From: DAOUJW01 sp034422115
Lineage (GTDB): Bacteria; Chloroflexota; Dehalococcoidia; Lucifugimonadales; UBA2985
Direction of reading: 5' to 3'
Assembly: GCA_034422115.1 (NCBI GenBank)
Contig: DAOUJW010000019.1
Location: 10,847 to 74,846, forward strand
DNA length: 64,000 nt
The notes under the pieces were generated by a model, which saw only the letters and a program-made list of their open reading frames with translations, did not search any database and was not told the DNA's origin. Position numbers and translations under genes: made by a program. Below are positions 7,953 through 15,606 of the stretch, one piece after another (the first letter of the stretch is position 1; every line of letters starts with the position of its first letter).

Positions 7953-9074
7953 GTGTCCGAATCAGAGTATGGTCCAGACGACAACGGAGCTTCGGGAGGA
8001 CGCGTCTCAGCCGGGGTCCAGCGCGAGGGGCTGCGTTCCCCAATAAACCGACGGGCGCAGTTCCCGGACAACGCCCTGCCATCCCCCTTTCCCGAGGGTT
8101 GGTACTTTATAGGGCCTCGCCAGGCCATAGAAAAGGCCAGGCTCATTGAAAAGACGTGGATGGGCGAGAAGATCGTCGTGTGGTGCGACAAGGACGGCCG
8201 CATCTGCGTTGCAGAGGCCTTCTGCCCGCACCTGGGCGCGGACCTGGGGCCAAGAGCGGGCGGGTGCATCCGCGACGGGCGGCTGGTCTGCCCCTTCCAC
8301 GGCTACGAGTTCGACGCTACCGGCCAGTGCGTTGCCACTCCCTACGCCCCTCCACCCAAGACCGCAAAGCTGAGGGTCTTTGAGACGCAGGAAATCAACG
8401 GTCTCATTTTCGCCTGGTGGGGCATTGGAGGACGAGCGCCGCAATGGAGCCTGCCCATAGTTCCGCCTGAGCGGGAGGGGTGGAGCAGCTATGAGATCAA
8501 TACCCTCCGCTTTCCCGGCCACCCCCAGGACACAACGGAGAACGTGGTAGACCTGGCCCACCTGAGGTACGTCCACGGCTACGACAACGTGAACCCCGTG
8601 CTGGAGGTGTCCGTGGAAGGCCCCAGCCTTGAGGCCCATTTCGACTTCAAGAGAGTCCGCAGGATCGCCGGAGTCTCCAACCTCACCTTTGACTGCTCGG
8701 CCAGGGTCAAGGTCTTGGGGCTCGGCTACTCCTACGTGCAGGTGCACGAGCAGTCGATAGGGATGGACTTGCGCCTGTGGGTGCTGGCAACGCCGGTCGA
8801 CGGCAAGCTCGTCGACATGACGCTGGTTTCACAGGTGAAGGAGATCAACAGCCCCAAGCGGATGTTTGCGGGCCTGGGGTTCCTCCCGACGAAGATGCGC
8901 GCCCCCATCATGAACAGGTTCATCGCCTCCCAGCAGAAGGATGACGTGCTTCAGGACGTGGTCATCTGGAGCAACAAGCAGTACCGGTCGCGCCCGCGCC
9001 TCTGCCGCTCCGATGGCAAGATCATGCCCTTCCGAGCCTACTGCGCCCAGTTCTATATGGACCCCAACGACTAG
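7953..9074 (+). CDS. Rieske non-heme iron oxygenase, steroid/sterol oxygenase type
   Basis: This 373-residue protein has a Rieske [2Fe-2S] domain with CPHLGAD (near 91) and CPFHGYEFD (near 113). The mononuclear iron site is ENVVDLAHLRYVHGY (near 195), matching the NxxDxxHxxxxH motif. The single-subunit layout and PEGWYFIG opening resemble KshA (3-ketosteroid 9-alpha-hydroxylase) and the DAF-36/Neverland cholesterol 7-desaturases rather than aromatic-ring dioxygenases. It needs an external reductase, and none is adjacent. The start is a GTG with GAGGAAA eight bases upstream. It is divergently paired with the GPP34-P450 gene. Steroid specificity is inferred from family resemblance and the neighbouring methyltransferases. 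Confidence 0.85.
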   Translation: MSESEYGPDDNGASGGRVSAGVQREGLRSPINRRAQFPDNALPSPFPEGWYFIGPRQAIEKARLIEKTWMGEKIVVWCDKDGRICVAEAFCPHLGADLGPRAGGCIRDGRLVCPFHGYEFDATGQCVATPYAPPPKTAKLRVFETQEINGLIFAWWGIGGRAPQWSLPIVPPEREGWSSYEINTLRFPGHPQDTTENVVDLAHLRYVHGYDNVNPVLEVSVEGPSLEAHFDFKRVRRIAGVSNLTFDCSARVKVLGLGYSYVQVHEQSIGMDLRLWVLATPVDGKLVDMTLVSQVKEINSPKRMFAGLGFLPTKMRAPIMNRFIASQQKDDVLQDVVIWSNKQYRSRPRLCRSDGKIMPFRAYCAQFYMDPND

Positions 9075-9083
9075 CCTACGCCA

Positions 9084-9267
9084 GGTATTCTCTATACGTG
9101 TTGGTAACTCCCACGTCGGTTGGAGCGCCACTCCCTTCCCGCTCATGGTGAGCCTGTCGAACCATATGAGCGGGAAGACTCTGCGGGCGTAGTTGCTACC
9201 GCTCATACTTCGACAAGCTCAGTATGAGCGGTGTCTTTCGCCATAACCAATCCCTGTAAAGAATACC
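9084..9267. repeat. MITE-like element with terminal inverted repeats
   Basis: A 184-bp element has inverted ends: GGTATTCTCTATACGTGTTGG at the left, shortened to its first 20 bases as the defining motif, and GGTATTCTTTACAGGGATTG on the opposite strand at the right. The middle holds two smaller hairpins (CCCGCTCAT...ATGAGCGGG and CCGCTCATAC...GTATGAGCGG). It abuts the stop codon of the flavoprotein gene. Related copies are at 5711, 32514, 42027 and 51874. Confidence 0.75.
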
Positions 9268-10623
9268 TTACGCCTTCCTGAACCGCGAGCCGTACAGGAT
9301 GCTCCCGTAGTAGTTGAACCACCGCTTTGCTTCCGGGTCGTTAAAGTGGTAGTCCGCGCCCAGCTGTCTTGCGGCGGCCAGCCCCGTGACAAGACAAGTC
9401 TCCTGGCTGTTGACCAGCGTGTGAGCGCCGCAGTGCCACGTGCGTCTCCTGCCCTGAATGAAGCGGAACAGGGGGACAAGCATCACAACGTGCCGCACAT
9501 CGTGGACTATGTGTTGAAAGCCCCGCTCCAGGATGACCTTGCCTTCGTCAATGGGGTTGGCCGGGTTGTAGGTCACCAGGCACGGCTTGTCCGACGCCCG
9601 CGCCCAGGGCTGCTGGTTGTGCATGATGTAGGTAATCTCGTAGTTGTCCGGCTTCGCGCCGTACTGCTCAATGTGGTTGCTCCTTGTCTCCAGGGCCTTC
9701 ACCTCGCTGTCGGGGAGGACTGAGGCGTCATAGTGGACGACGGCGCGATGATGTATCTCGTCGTCGTACCGTACCCTCGAAAGAATGTAGCGTTCCAGCG
9801 ATGTGGGAGCGTCGAGGGTGTCCAGCGTCTGGTCGGCGTTGCAGGCAAAGATGACCTCGTTGAAGGTCTCCTGAACGCCGTCTGCGTCCTCTACAACAAC
9901 GCAGTCCTCCTGTCGGTACACCTTTCGGACGGGCCGTTTGAGGTAGATCTTGTCCCGAAACCCTGCGGTCAAGCTCTCATAGATGCGGCGGGTCCCTTGG
10001 TCCCACGTCTGCATGGGCGTGGCTGATTCGATGTTGAAGAACTCCAGATACCTGGCAAAGAGGGACGCGGGCATGTCAAATATGTTGGTCGCCAGCACAA
10101 AATTGATGAACATGGGCTTCAGGACCTTGTACCTGAAGTCCTCAGAGAACCCGCCCAGGGCCAGGAGCGCCCCCATGCCGATGTAGTTGAACGGGTTGAT
10201 GGCGTTCAGCAGCCTTGACCTGGAGCGGGTCAGCCAGCCGACTCTGTGCAGGAACCTCAACAGCTGCTGGAATCTCTCGATCTCGGGTTGCAGCTGCTCC
10301 CTGATGTCTGAGTCGTAGTCGTGGGCGTAGACGCCGTCGCCGTACTTGACGCTGTAGCTGAACCTGGTGTCGACCAGGTCAATGCCGAAGCGTTCCATCA
10401 GCAGCAGGAAGTGGCGGTATACCGACGGGATGCAGGCGGTGACTGAAATGTCGAAGGGAATTGAGCCGCCGTCATCCTGCGGCATGTCGGCTGTGAAGGC
10501 GTTTCCGCCAACCCGCTCCTGGGCCTCGAACAGCCGGAAGTCAAAGCGGTCCGGGTGGTGATTCAGCGCCCACGCAGCGCCCAGCCCCGAAACGCCCCCG
10601 CCAACAATGGCAATTCGCCGCAT
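9268..10623 (-). CDS. FAD-dependent oxidoreductase, COG2907 type
   Basis: This 451-residue flavoprotein begins with a dinucleotide-binding loop IAIVGGGVSGLGAAWAL, followed by the FEAQERVGGNAFT segment of the amine-oxidase superfamily. The motif ISVTACIPSVYRHFLLLM and the C-terminal WHCGAHTLVNSQ stretch fit the COG2907 branch. That branch is commonly linked with cyclopropane-fatty-acid-synthase-type methyltransferases and lipid modification. Its ATG shares one base with the stop of the MFS transporter gene (TGATG), so it is the third, translationally coupled gene of a lipoprotein-transporter-flavoprotein operon. A TTG three bases upstream is an alternative start. The substrate is unknown; a lipid or sterol dehydrogenation or desaturation is plausible. 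Confidence 0.85.
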   Translation of the reverse strand: MRRIAIVGGGVSGLGAAWALNHHPDRFDFRLFEAQERVGGNAFTADMPQDDGGSIPFDISVTACIPSVYRHFLLLMERFGIDLVDTRFSYSVKYGDGVYAHDYDSDIREQLQPEIERFQQLLRFLHRVGWLTRSRSRLLNAINPFNYIGMGALLALGGFSEDFRYKVLKPMFINFVLATNIFDMPASLFARYLEFFNIESATPMQTWDQGTRRIYESLTAGFRDKIYLKRPVRKVYRQEDCVVVEDADGVQETFNEVIFACNADQTLDTLDAPTSLERYILSRVRYDDEIHHRAVVHYDASVLPDSEVKALETRSNHIEQYGAKPDNYEITYIMHNQQPWARASDKPCLVTYNPANPIDEGKVILERGFQHIVHDVRHVVMLVPLFRFIQGRRRTWHCGAHTLVNSQETCLVTGLAAARQLGADYHFNDPEAKRWFNYYGSILYGSRFRKA

Positions 10624-12101
10624 CAATGCGCTCCACCTCGGCCGCCGCCACTCGATTCGCCGGCTTCCTCCACCCTCATCAGCAGCGCCGGGACAATGGC
10701 AATCAGCGACAGGAAGCCGGATATCATAAAGAGGTTCTGGAACACGGTGACCCCGGCCTCTATCAGTAAGGCCTCGGTCTCCTCGAAGCTCGACCCCAGG
10801 CTCACGTCAGCCGTCAGATTGTAGAAACGCTCTATGCCCCAGGCGGACAGGGCCGCCAGCCCAAGGGCCATCCCCACCATGCGGGACGCGGTGACCAGTG
10901 AGGCCGCCGCTCCCCAGTAGTCGCTGGGCGACGCGCTCAGGGCGCTGACGCCTATCGGGGGGATCACCAGGCCGAACCCCAGGCCCGCCGTCACCAGGGG
11001 CATGGTCAGCCTGACCTCGCTGACGTCCGTCTCCCAGCCGCTCATGAACAGCAGGCCCGTTCCCATGAGCGCAAGTCCCACTATGCACACCTCTCTCACC
11101 CCGGCCCACCTGAGAATGTAGCCTCCCACCAGGGCGCCCACGGGAATGGCGGCCGTAAGTCGGACAAGGCTGAGGGCGCTCTCCAACGGTCCCTTCTCCA
11201 TGACTGTCCCGGCCATGAGGGGAACGCACACCAGCGCCATGATCAGCGCGACCCCAACCAGAAACTGCGCAATGTTGGACGATACGAACGCCCTGGAGGT
11301 GTAAAGGAACGACGCCAATAGAGGCTGGATCGCCCGTCTCTCCACCGCTATCAGGACTCCAATGAGAATAGCCGCCGCTCCCAGCGCAAAGTAGGGGAGG
11401 GCGGACTCAGCCGTGAAGATGCTCCTCTGAGCAAGCGCAACGGTCAGAACTGTTAGCGCCGCTCCAAGAGTCAAGCCTCCCAGGTAGTCCATCCTGGCCT
11501 CGGGATTGGCGCGGTTGGGCAGTACGGCCATCAGCGCTATGAGGAAGAGGCTCTGGGGTACGTCGAACCAGAATATCCACCGCCAGCCAATCCACTCGAT
11601 AATTGTTCCTCCGTAGAGAGGGCCCACAACGGACCCGGCCTCGGCGGAGGCGGCCACCAGTCCAATGGCAATCCCCCTCTTCTCGGTGGATACGGCTGCC
11701 ACGGCCATTGCCAGTCCTATGGGTACCGTAGCGCCGCCCCCCACGGCCTGTATCACCCTGGCGGGCACAATCCAGGCAAAGTTTGGCGCAAGAGCCACCA
11801 GCGCCGAGCCGACGGCGAAAACAACCAGCGCCGCCTGGAACATCCTGACCCGGCCGTAGATGTCGGAGAGACGCCCCGCCAGCGGCATTGCCACGGTGTA
11901 GCTGATAAGATACCCGGTTATGATCCAGGACGCCGTGTCCAGGTCCGTAAGGGGAATCTCCAGGTCCACCATCAAGAGGGGCAAGGCGGCTACCACCACG
12001 GTCTGGTCCAGGGCGGTTGAGAATACTCCCAGGCAGAGGATTCCCAGCACAACCGACTGTGATGACCTCAGGCGGACGATGGTGGATCCCACGGCGCTCA
12101 C
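10623..12101 (-). CDS. MFS exporter of the EmrB/QacA (DHA2, 14-TM) type
   Basis: This 492-residue integral membrane protein has the DHA2 signature: an early GVFSTALDQTVVVAALP (motif D1), GRLSDIYGRVRMF (motif A) and ARVIQAVGGGATVPIG (motif B/C region), with about 14 hydrophobic segments. It starts with a GTG that overlaps the stop of the upstream lipoprotein gene by four bases (GTGA), and its stop overlaps the flavoprotein start. In mycobacteria an LprG lipoprotein gene directly precedes an MFS gene (Rv1410c/P55) of the same class, and the pair exports triacylated lipids. The same order here argues for lipid rather than drug export, which is inference. Confidence 0.9.
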   Translation of the reverse strand: MSAVGSTIVRLRSSQSVVLGILCLGVFSTALDQTVVVAALPLLMVDLEIPLTDLDTASWIITGYLISYTVAMPLAGRLSDIYGRVRMFQAALVVFAVGSALVALAPNFAWIVPARVIQAVGGGATVPIGLAMAVAAVSTEKRGIAIGLVAASAEAGSVVGPLYGGTIIEWIGWRWIFWFDVPQSLFLIALMAVLPNRANPEARMDYLGGLTLGAALTVLTVALAQRSIFTAESALPYFALGAAAILIGVLIAVERRAIQPLLASFLYTSRAFVSSNIAQFLVGVALIMALVCVPLMAGTVMEKGPLESALSLVRLTAAIPVGALVGGYILRWAGVREVCIVGLALMGTGLLFMSGWETDVSEVRLTMPLVTAGLGFGLVIPPIGVSALSASPSDYWGAAASLVTASRMVGMALGLAALSAWGIERFYNLTADVSLGSSFEETEALLIEAGVTVFQNLFMISGFLSLIAIVPALLMRVEEAGESSGGGRGGAH

Positions 12102-12886
12102 TGGCCGGAGACTATGTCCGGAAGCTCGATGTCAACCGGGACGTTGATGTCCTCTATGGTTAGAAGACGTGAGGTCTCCGGGCCATCGTCGTCGTAGATT
12201 TGGCCCACAAGCCTTAGCTGTCGCAGTACAAACCCCGCTTCGTCAATCCACAACGTCACAGTCATCTCGTGACCCGGGTCGGCAGTCGTGATGAGCGGCA
12301 GCAGGGCCTCGGAGTCAACGACTACTTCAACGACAACGGTCCTGGCGCCATGAACGGTTTCGCGGCCCGTAATGGCCGCGTGCTGAACGGTTTCAGGCAG
12401 ATTGGAAAAAACAACGGCCAACCCTGCAAACTCAAATGGCACCTGGTCCGGGGGCAGAGAGGTCCACGGGGCGTCATCGGAAAACCTCAGGAAGGCCTGA
12501 TCCCCGACCTTTATTATTCCAATCTGCACAAACCCAAAATTCGGGGTCTCCACCTCCACCTGCATCTTGACGCTGCCGAGGTCCTCCACCTCTGCTTCCA
12601 TCCTCTTGAAAGTCGTTCCGAAGAACAGGGCTCCGGTTTCCGTTTCGTCGACCATGCTGAACTTTGCCGAAGACATGTTGGCGATACTGGAACTCACCGC
12701 CTCAAGGAAATCTTCCACTCTTGAAGTGGGCGTGGGCGCCGGAGTGGGAGTTGGAGTAGCAGCTGGGATGGGAGCGAGTGTAGGCGTGGGAGTGGCCTCC
12801 TCTCCACATGCGGCGGCCAGGAACATGGAAGAGGCTATCAACGCGGACGCCAACAGCCTGCGAATGAGTGCAGCGGACAATGTCAC
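12098..12886 (-). CDS. LppX/LprG-type lipid-carrier lipoprotein
   Basis: This 262-residue lipoprotein has a signal peptide (LLASALIASSMFLAAAC, lipobox Cys near 27), a short Pro/Thr linker, and a mature domain from about residue 58. That domain matches LppX_LprAFG: VEDFLEAVSSSIANMSSAKF, then FFGTTFKRMEAEVEDLG, a run of antiparallel strands, and MTVTLWIDEAGFVLRQLRL. Mycobacterial members carry acyl-lipids in a hydrophobic cavity to the outer envelope. It is the first gene of the overlapping operon with the MFS exporter. The start is a GTG at 12886; a TTG at 12880 with GAGGTGA close by is also possible. Confidence 0.85.
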   Translation of the reverse strand: MTLSAALIRRLLASALIASSMFLAAACGEEATPTPTLAPIPAATPTPTPAPTPTSRVEDFLEAVSSSIANMSSAKFSMVDETETGALFFGTTFKRMEAEVEDLGSVKMQVEVETPNFGFVQIGIIKVGDQAFLRFSDDAPWTSLPPDQVPFEFAGLAVVFSNLPETVQHAAITGRETVHGARTVVVEVVVDSEALLPLITTADPGHEMTVTLWIDEAGFVLRQLRLVGQIYDDDGPETSRLLTIEDINVPVDIELPDIVSGQ

Positions 12887-13077
12887 CTCGTCATCTCTCT
12901 GAACGGCCCCCCTCGCGAATGCCAGGCAAGGACACCTAGTAATGCGATGCAGGGCTTTTGTATCCTACTATACTCCCAATCGTCGTGCAAATGCCGTTAG
13001 CTGCCGGCGTTCAACGGAAGGAGGCAGACTGCACCGCGTCATTCTCAAGGATGCGATTGGCGGCAGGGTTGTCTTCG

Positions 13078-14103
13078 CTACACCGGTTTGCGGGCGTGGA
13101 TGAAGTACATAGGCGTGAAGATGCCGAGCCGTCCAGCCTCCGCTATGGCCGCCGCGCACAGGTTCAAGGTCTCCGATACGCGAACTGTTCCCTTCGGCGC
13201 AAGGCGGAGCGTCTCCAGCGCTCTCAGGGTAGTGTGGGTCACCCTGCGCCCAACCCGTGTGCTGCGGAAGCTGGCAAAAGAGAGCCCTGAACCAACCAGC
13301 GGTTGATACCAGGGAACAGACGGCCCGGTCTGCATTGCAAGATCGCGAGTTTCCAGCACCTCAAACCCCACCGTTCTGAGCGCGTCGTCAACGGTCTGAT
13401 AGTCGTCTATTACGAGCAGCTCGCCCCCATGCTGGATGTCGGCCTTGATCTTGAGGTGGCGTGGGTTCTGTGAGTCGAAGCGATCGGTCATGCAATATTC
13501 GTACCCACCGAAGCACGCCCCGGGTTTGAGCAGGCGAAATACTTCTGCATATATGCTTAGCTTATCCGGTGCATGGCAAGTCGCTTCGATGTCGTAGATC
13601 GCATCGAACGAGTTGTCCGGGGCGTCTACGTTCAGGAAGTCGCAGTGCAGGAACTCGGCCAGATGGGTCAGACCCGCTTCTTCAACCAACCTCCGGGCGC
13701 GTTCGAGCTGGTAGCCATTGCTGTTGACGCCAACGATCTTTGCGCCGGAAAAACGGGCTATCTCCATTAGAGGCCCACCAACGCCGCAGCCAATGTCGGC
13801 AACTATCATCCCGGGCCTGAGCCCAAGCGCCTCGGCCAGGAAACGCTCGTGGCGAACAAGAGAGTCTTTGAAACTCTCCCCGGGGACGCGGGGCGCGAAG
13901 TGAAAGGACCTGCCCCATCCGAACTCAAAGAAATCAGTAACCAGGTCATAATAGAGGTTGTTGACCTTCTCGTGGTCACCATCCTCATTCATCGATGCGC
14001 TATCCTGGGCCACCCTGAATCGGTCCTCGTATTCCCGGATGGTCGGGGCGACTGCGGAAGCACCTGGTTTGTCCTTCAGGGTTTTTGAGAGCTTGAATGG
14101 CAT
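13078..14103 (-). CDS. Sterol C-24 methyltransferase (ERG6/SMT) homologue 2
   Basis: This 341-residue protein is even closer to eukaryotic ERG6 than homologue 1. Region I reads YYDLVTDFFEFGWGRSFHFA (about 53-72), followed by the SAM site VADIGCGVGGPLMEIARF. The acid-rich substrate motif is IYDIEATCHAPDK, then LKPGACFGGYEYCMTDRFD and PWYQPLVGSG. The C-terminus is APKGT...GIFTPMYFIHARKP, matching the yeast end FTPMMLFVARKP. Homology therefore covers both the catalytic domain and the C-terminal sterol-methyltransferase domain. No ribosome site precedes the ATG, but a good promoter lies just upstream. It is separately transcribed, upstream of the lipoprotein-MFS operon on the same strand. Expected reaction: SAM-dependent methylation of an isoprenoid side-chain double bond. 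Confidence 0.9.
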   Translation of the reverse strand: MPFKLSKTLKDKPGASAVAPTIREYEDRFRVAQDSASMNEDGDHEKVNNLYYDLVTDFFEFGWGRSFHFAPRVPGESFKDSLVRHERFLAEALGLRPGMIVADIGCGVGGPLMEIARFSGAKIVGVNSNGYQLERARRLVEEAGLTHLAEFLHCDFLNVDAPDNSFDAIYDIEATCHAPDKLSIYAEVFRLLKPGACFGGYEYCMTDRFDSQNPRHLKIKADIQHGGELLVIDDYQTVDDALRTVGFEVLETRDLAMQTGPSVPWYQPLVGSGLSFASFRSTRVGRRVTHTTLRALETLRLAPKGTVRVSETLNLCAAAIAEAGRLGIFTPMYFIHARKPV

Positions 14104-14145
14104 AGGAGGGTTCCCGAACTGAGATCAGACAGGGTACCGATACCT

Positions 14146-14174
14146 ACCATAACGAGGTATTAACATAATGTCAA
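14146..14174 (-). promoter_or_regulatory. Sigma-70-type promoter for SMT homologue 2
   Basis: On the minus strand, TTGACA (14169-14174) and TATGGT (14146-14151) are separated by exactly 17 bp. The predicted transcript start is about 36 nt upstream of the ATG at 14103. Confidence 0.6.
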
Positions 14175-14315
14175 CCACTGAACAGAGAATAGCGTCCATT
14201 ACTCGCTGTCGATGCAGGGTTCCCCAAATCTGGCCCTCACCCCTTGCAGGCTACGCAAGCTTTCCCGCCACTGGTATAGTATCCCCCACGGCACACTTGC
14301 AACGGAAGGCAGATA

Positions 14316-15470
14316 ATGAAGATCGTCATCGCACCGCAGAGCTTCAAGGGAAGCATCTCAGCGCTCCATGCCGCCAGGGCAATGGAGGAGGGTGCGCTGA
14401 GGGTTGTCCCGGACGCCGAGACCGTTCTTGTGCCCGTGGCGGACGGCGGAGACGGGACGCTGGAGACCCTGGTGGAGGCGACGGGCGGGGATATTCGCTC
14501 GGCGACGGTGACCGGCCCCATTGGAAAGCCCGTCTCGGCGGAGTGGGGCGCGCTCGGCGACGGGCGGACGGCCGTCATAGAAATGGCGCGAACCTCCGGC
14601 CTTGCGCTCCTGTCCCTCGATGAGCGCGACCCTCTGCGCGCGACCACCTACGGGCTGGGCGAGGTAATCCGCGAGGCGCTCGACGCCGGGTTCCGCAGCT
14701 TCATCGTGGGACTTGGCGGAAGCGCGACGAACGACGGCGGGGCGGGGATGGCCCGGGCCCTGGGCGTGCGCCTGCTGGACGGGAATGGCAAAGACCTTCC
14801 GGCGGGAGGCGCGGCCCTCGCCGGCCTCCGTAGGATAGACGCGTCAGGACTGAACACAAGGGCGCGTGAGGCCCGGTTCTCGGTGGCCTGCGACGTATCC
14901 AATCCCCTCACCGGCCCTGAGGGCGCCTCCGCGGTGTACGGCCCGCAGAAGGGGGCAACGCCCAAAATGGTGGAGCAGCTGGACGCCGCCTTGAGGAACT
15001 TTGCAAGGGTCGTTGAGCGCGACATTGGAGTGAGCATAGACGCCGTTCCCGGCTCGGGCGCGGCGGGCGGCCTTGGCGGAGGGATGATGGCCTTCCTCAA
15101 GGGCTCGCTGCGGGCGGGAGTGGACATTGTGCTGGACCAGGTCGGGCTGGACGATAAGCTGGATGGCGCCGACCTGGTGCTCACGGGTGAAGGCCAGATC
15201 GATTTTCAGACGGTGTACAACAAAGCCCCTATCGGGGTGGCGCGGCGAGCCAGGCGGAGAGGCATCCCGGTGATTGCGATAGCCGGCTCTCTGGGCAGTG
15301 GTTTCGAGGACGTACACGCGGAGGGCATCGATGCGGTGGTGTCCATATTGCGCGCGCCCATGACCCTGGACGAGGCATCGGCACGCAGCCACGAGCTCAT
15401 TGCAGACGCCGTCGCCCAGACGATGCGCTTTATGAAGGCGGGAGGCCTGGTCTTTGGGCGGAACGCCTAG
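14316..15470 (+). CDS. Glycerate kinase (GarK/GlxK family)
   Basis: This 384-residue protein starts MKIVIAPQSFKGS, the family's N-terminal signature. It continues with VPVADGGDGTLETLV, the SATNDGGAGMARALG nucleotide/substrate loop and VLTGEGQIDFQTVYNKAP near the C-terminus. All are standard for the two-domain glycerate 2-kinase family that phosphorylates D-glycerate with ATP, feeding photorespiratory-type or serine-cycle carbon to glycolysis. Length is normal. GGAAGG lies eight bases before the ATG, and an extended -10 (TGGTATAGT, ending at 14280) lies upstream. It stands alone before the nitrate operon; no functional link is evident. Confidence 0.93.
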   Translation: MKIVIAPQSFKGSISALHAARAMEEGALRVVPDAETVLVPVADGGDGTLETLVEATGGDIRSATVTGPIGKPVSAEWGALGDGRTAVIEMARTSGLALLSLDERDPLRATTYGLGEVIREALDAGFRSFIVGLGGSATNDGGAGMARALGVRLLDGNGKDLPAGGAALAGLRRIDASGLNTRAREARFSVACDVSNPLTGPEGASAVYGPQKGATPKMVEQLDAALRNFARVVERDIGVSIDAVPGSGAAGGLGGGMMAFLKGSLRAGVDIVLDQVGLDDKLDGADLVLTGEGQIDFQTVYNKAPIGVARRARRRGIPVIAIAGSLGSGFEDVHAEGIDAVVSILRAPMTLDEASARSHELIADAVAQTMRFMKAGGLVFGRNA

Positions 15471-15498
15471 CTCCAATTACCTCCCGTCGGCACACCAC

Positions 15499-15547
15499 GT
15501 TACATGATGTTTACACGGGAGTAATAGTCCTGTTACGTGTTGGAAAC
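15499..15547 (+). promoter_or_regulatory. GlnR-type box array upstream of nasA
   Basis: Five-base half-sites recur every 11 bp: GTTAC (15499), TTTAC (15510), GTAAT (15521), GTTAC (15532) and GAAAC (15543). The last pair, GTTAC-N6-GAAAC, is an exact match to the actinobacterial GlnR box. GlnR is an OmpR-family orphan regulator of nitrogen genes. Position 60-110 bp upstream of the nitrate reductase start fits activation under nitrogen limitation. That a GlnR orthologue exists in this organism is inference. Confidence 0.65.
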
Positions 15548-15606
15548 ACGCTTGTACACAGTTTCACATACTCTAGGCTCTGTATTCACCTTGCAGGGAA
15601 TAGAGT

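Noticed and set aside
7859..8269. Longer N-terminus for the GPP34-P450 protein
   Set aside because: The extension would overlap the divergent Rieske gene, whose start has a clear promoter and ribosome site. The added residues match nothing and precede the natural GPP34 start.
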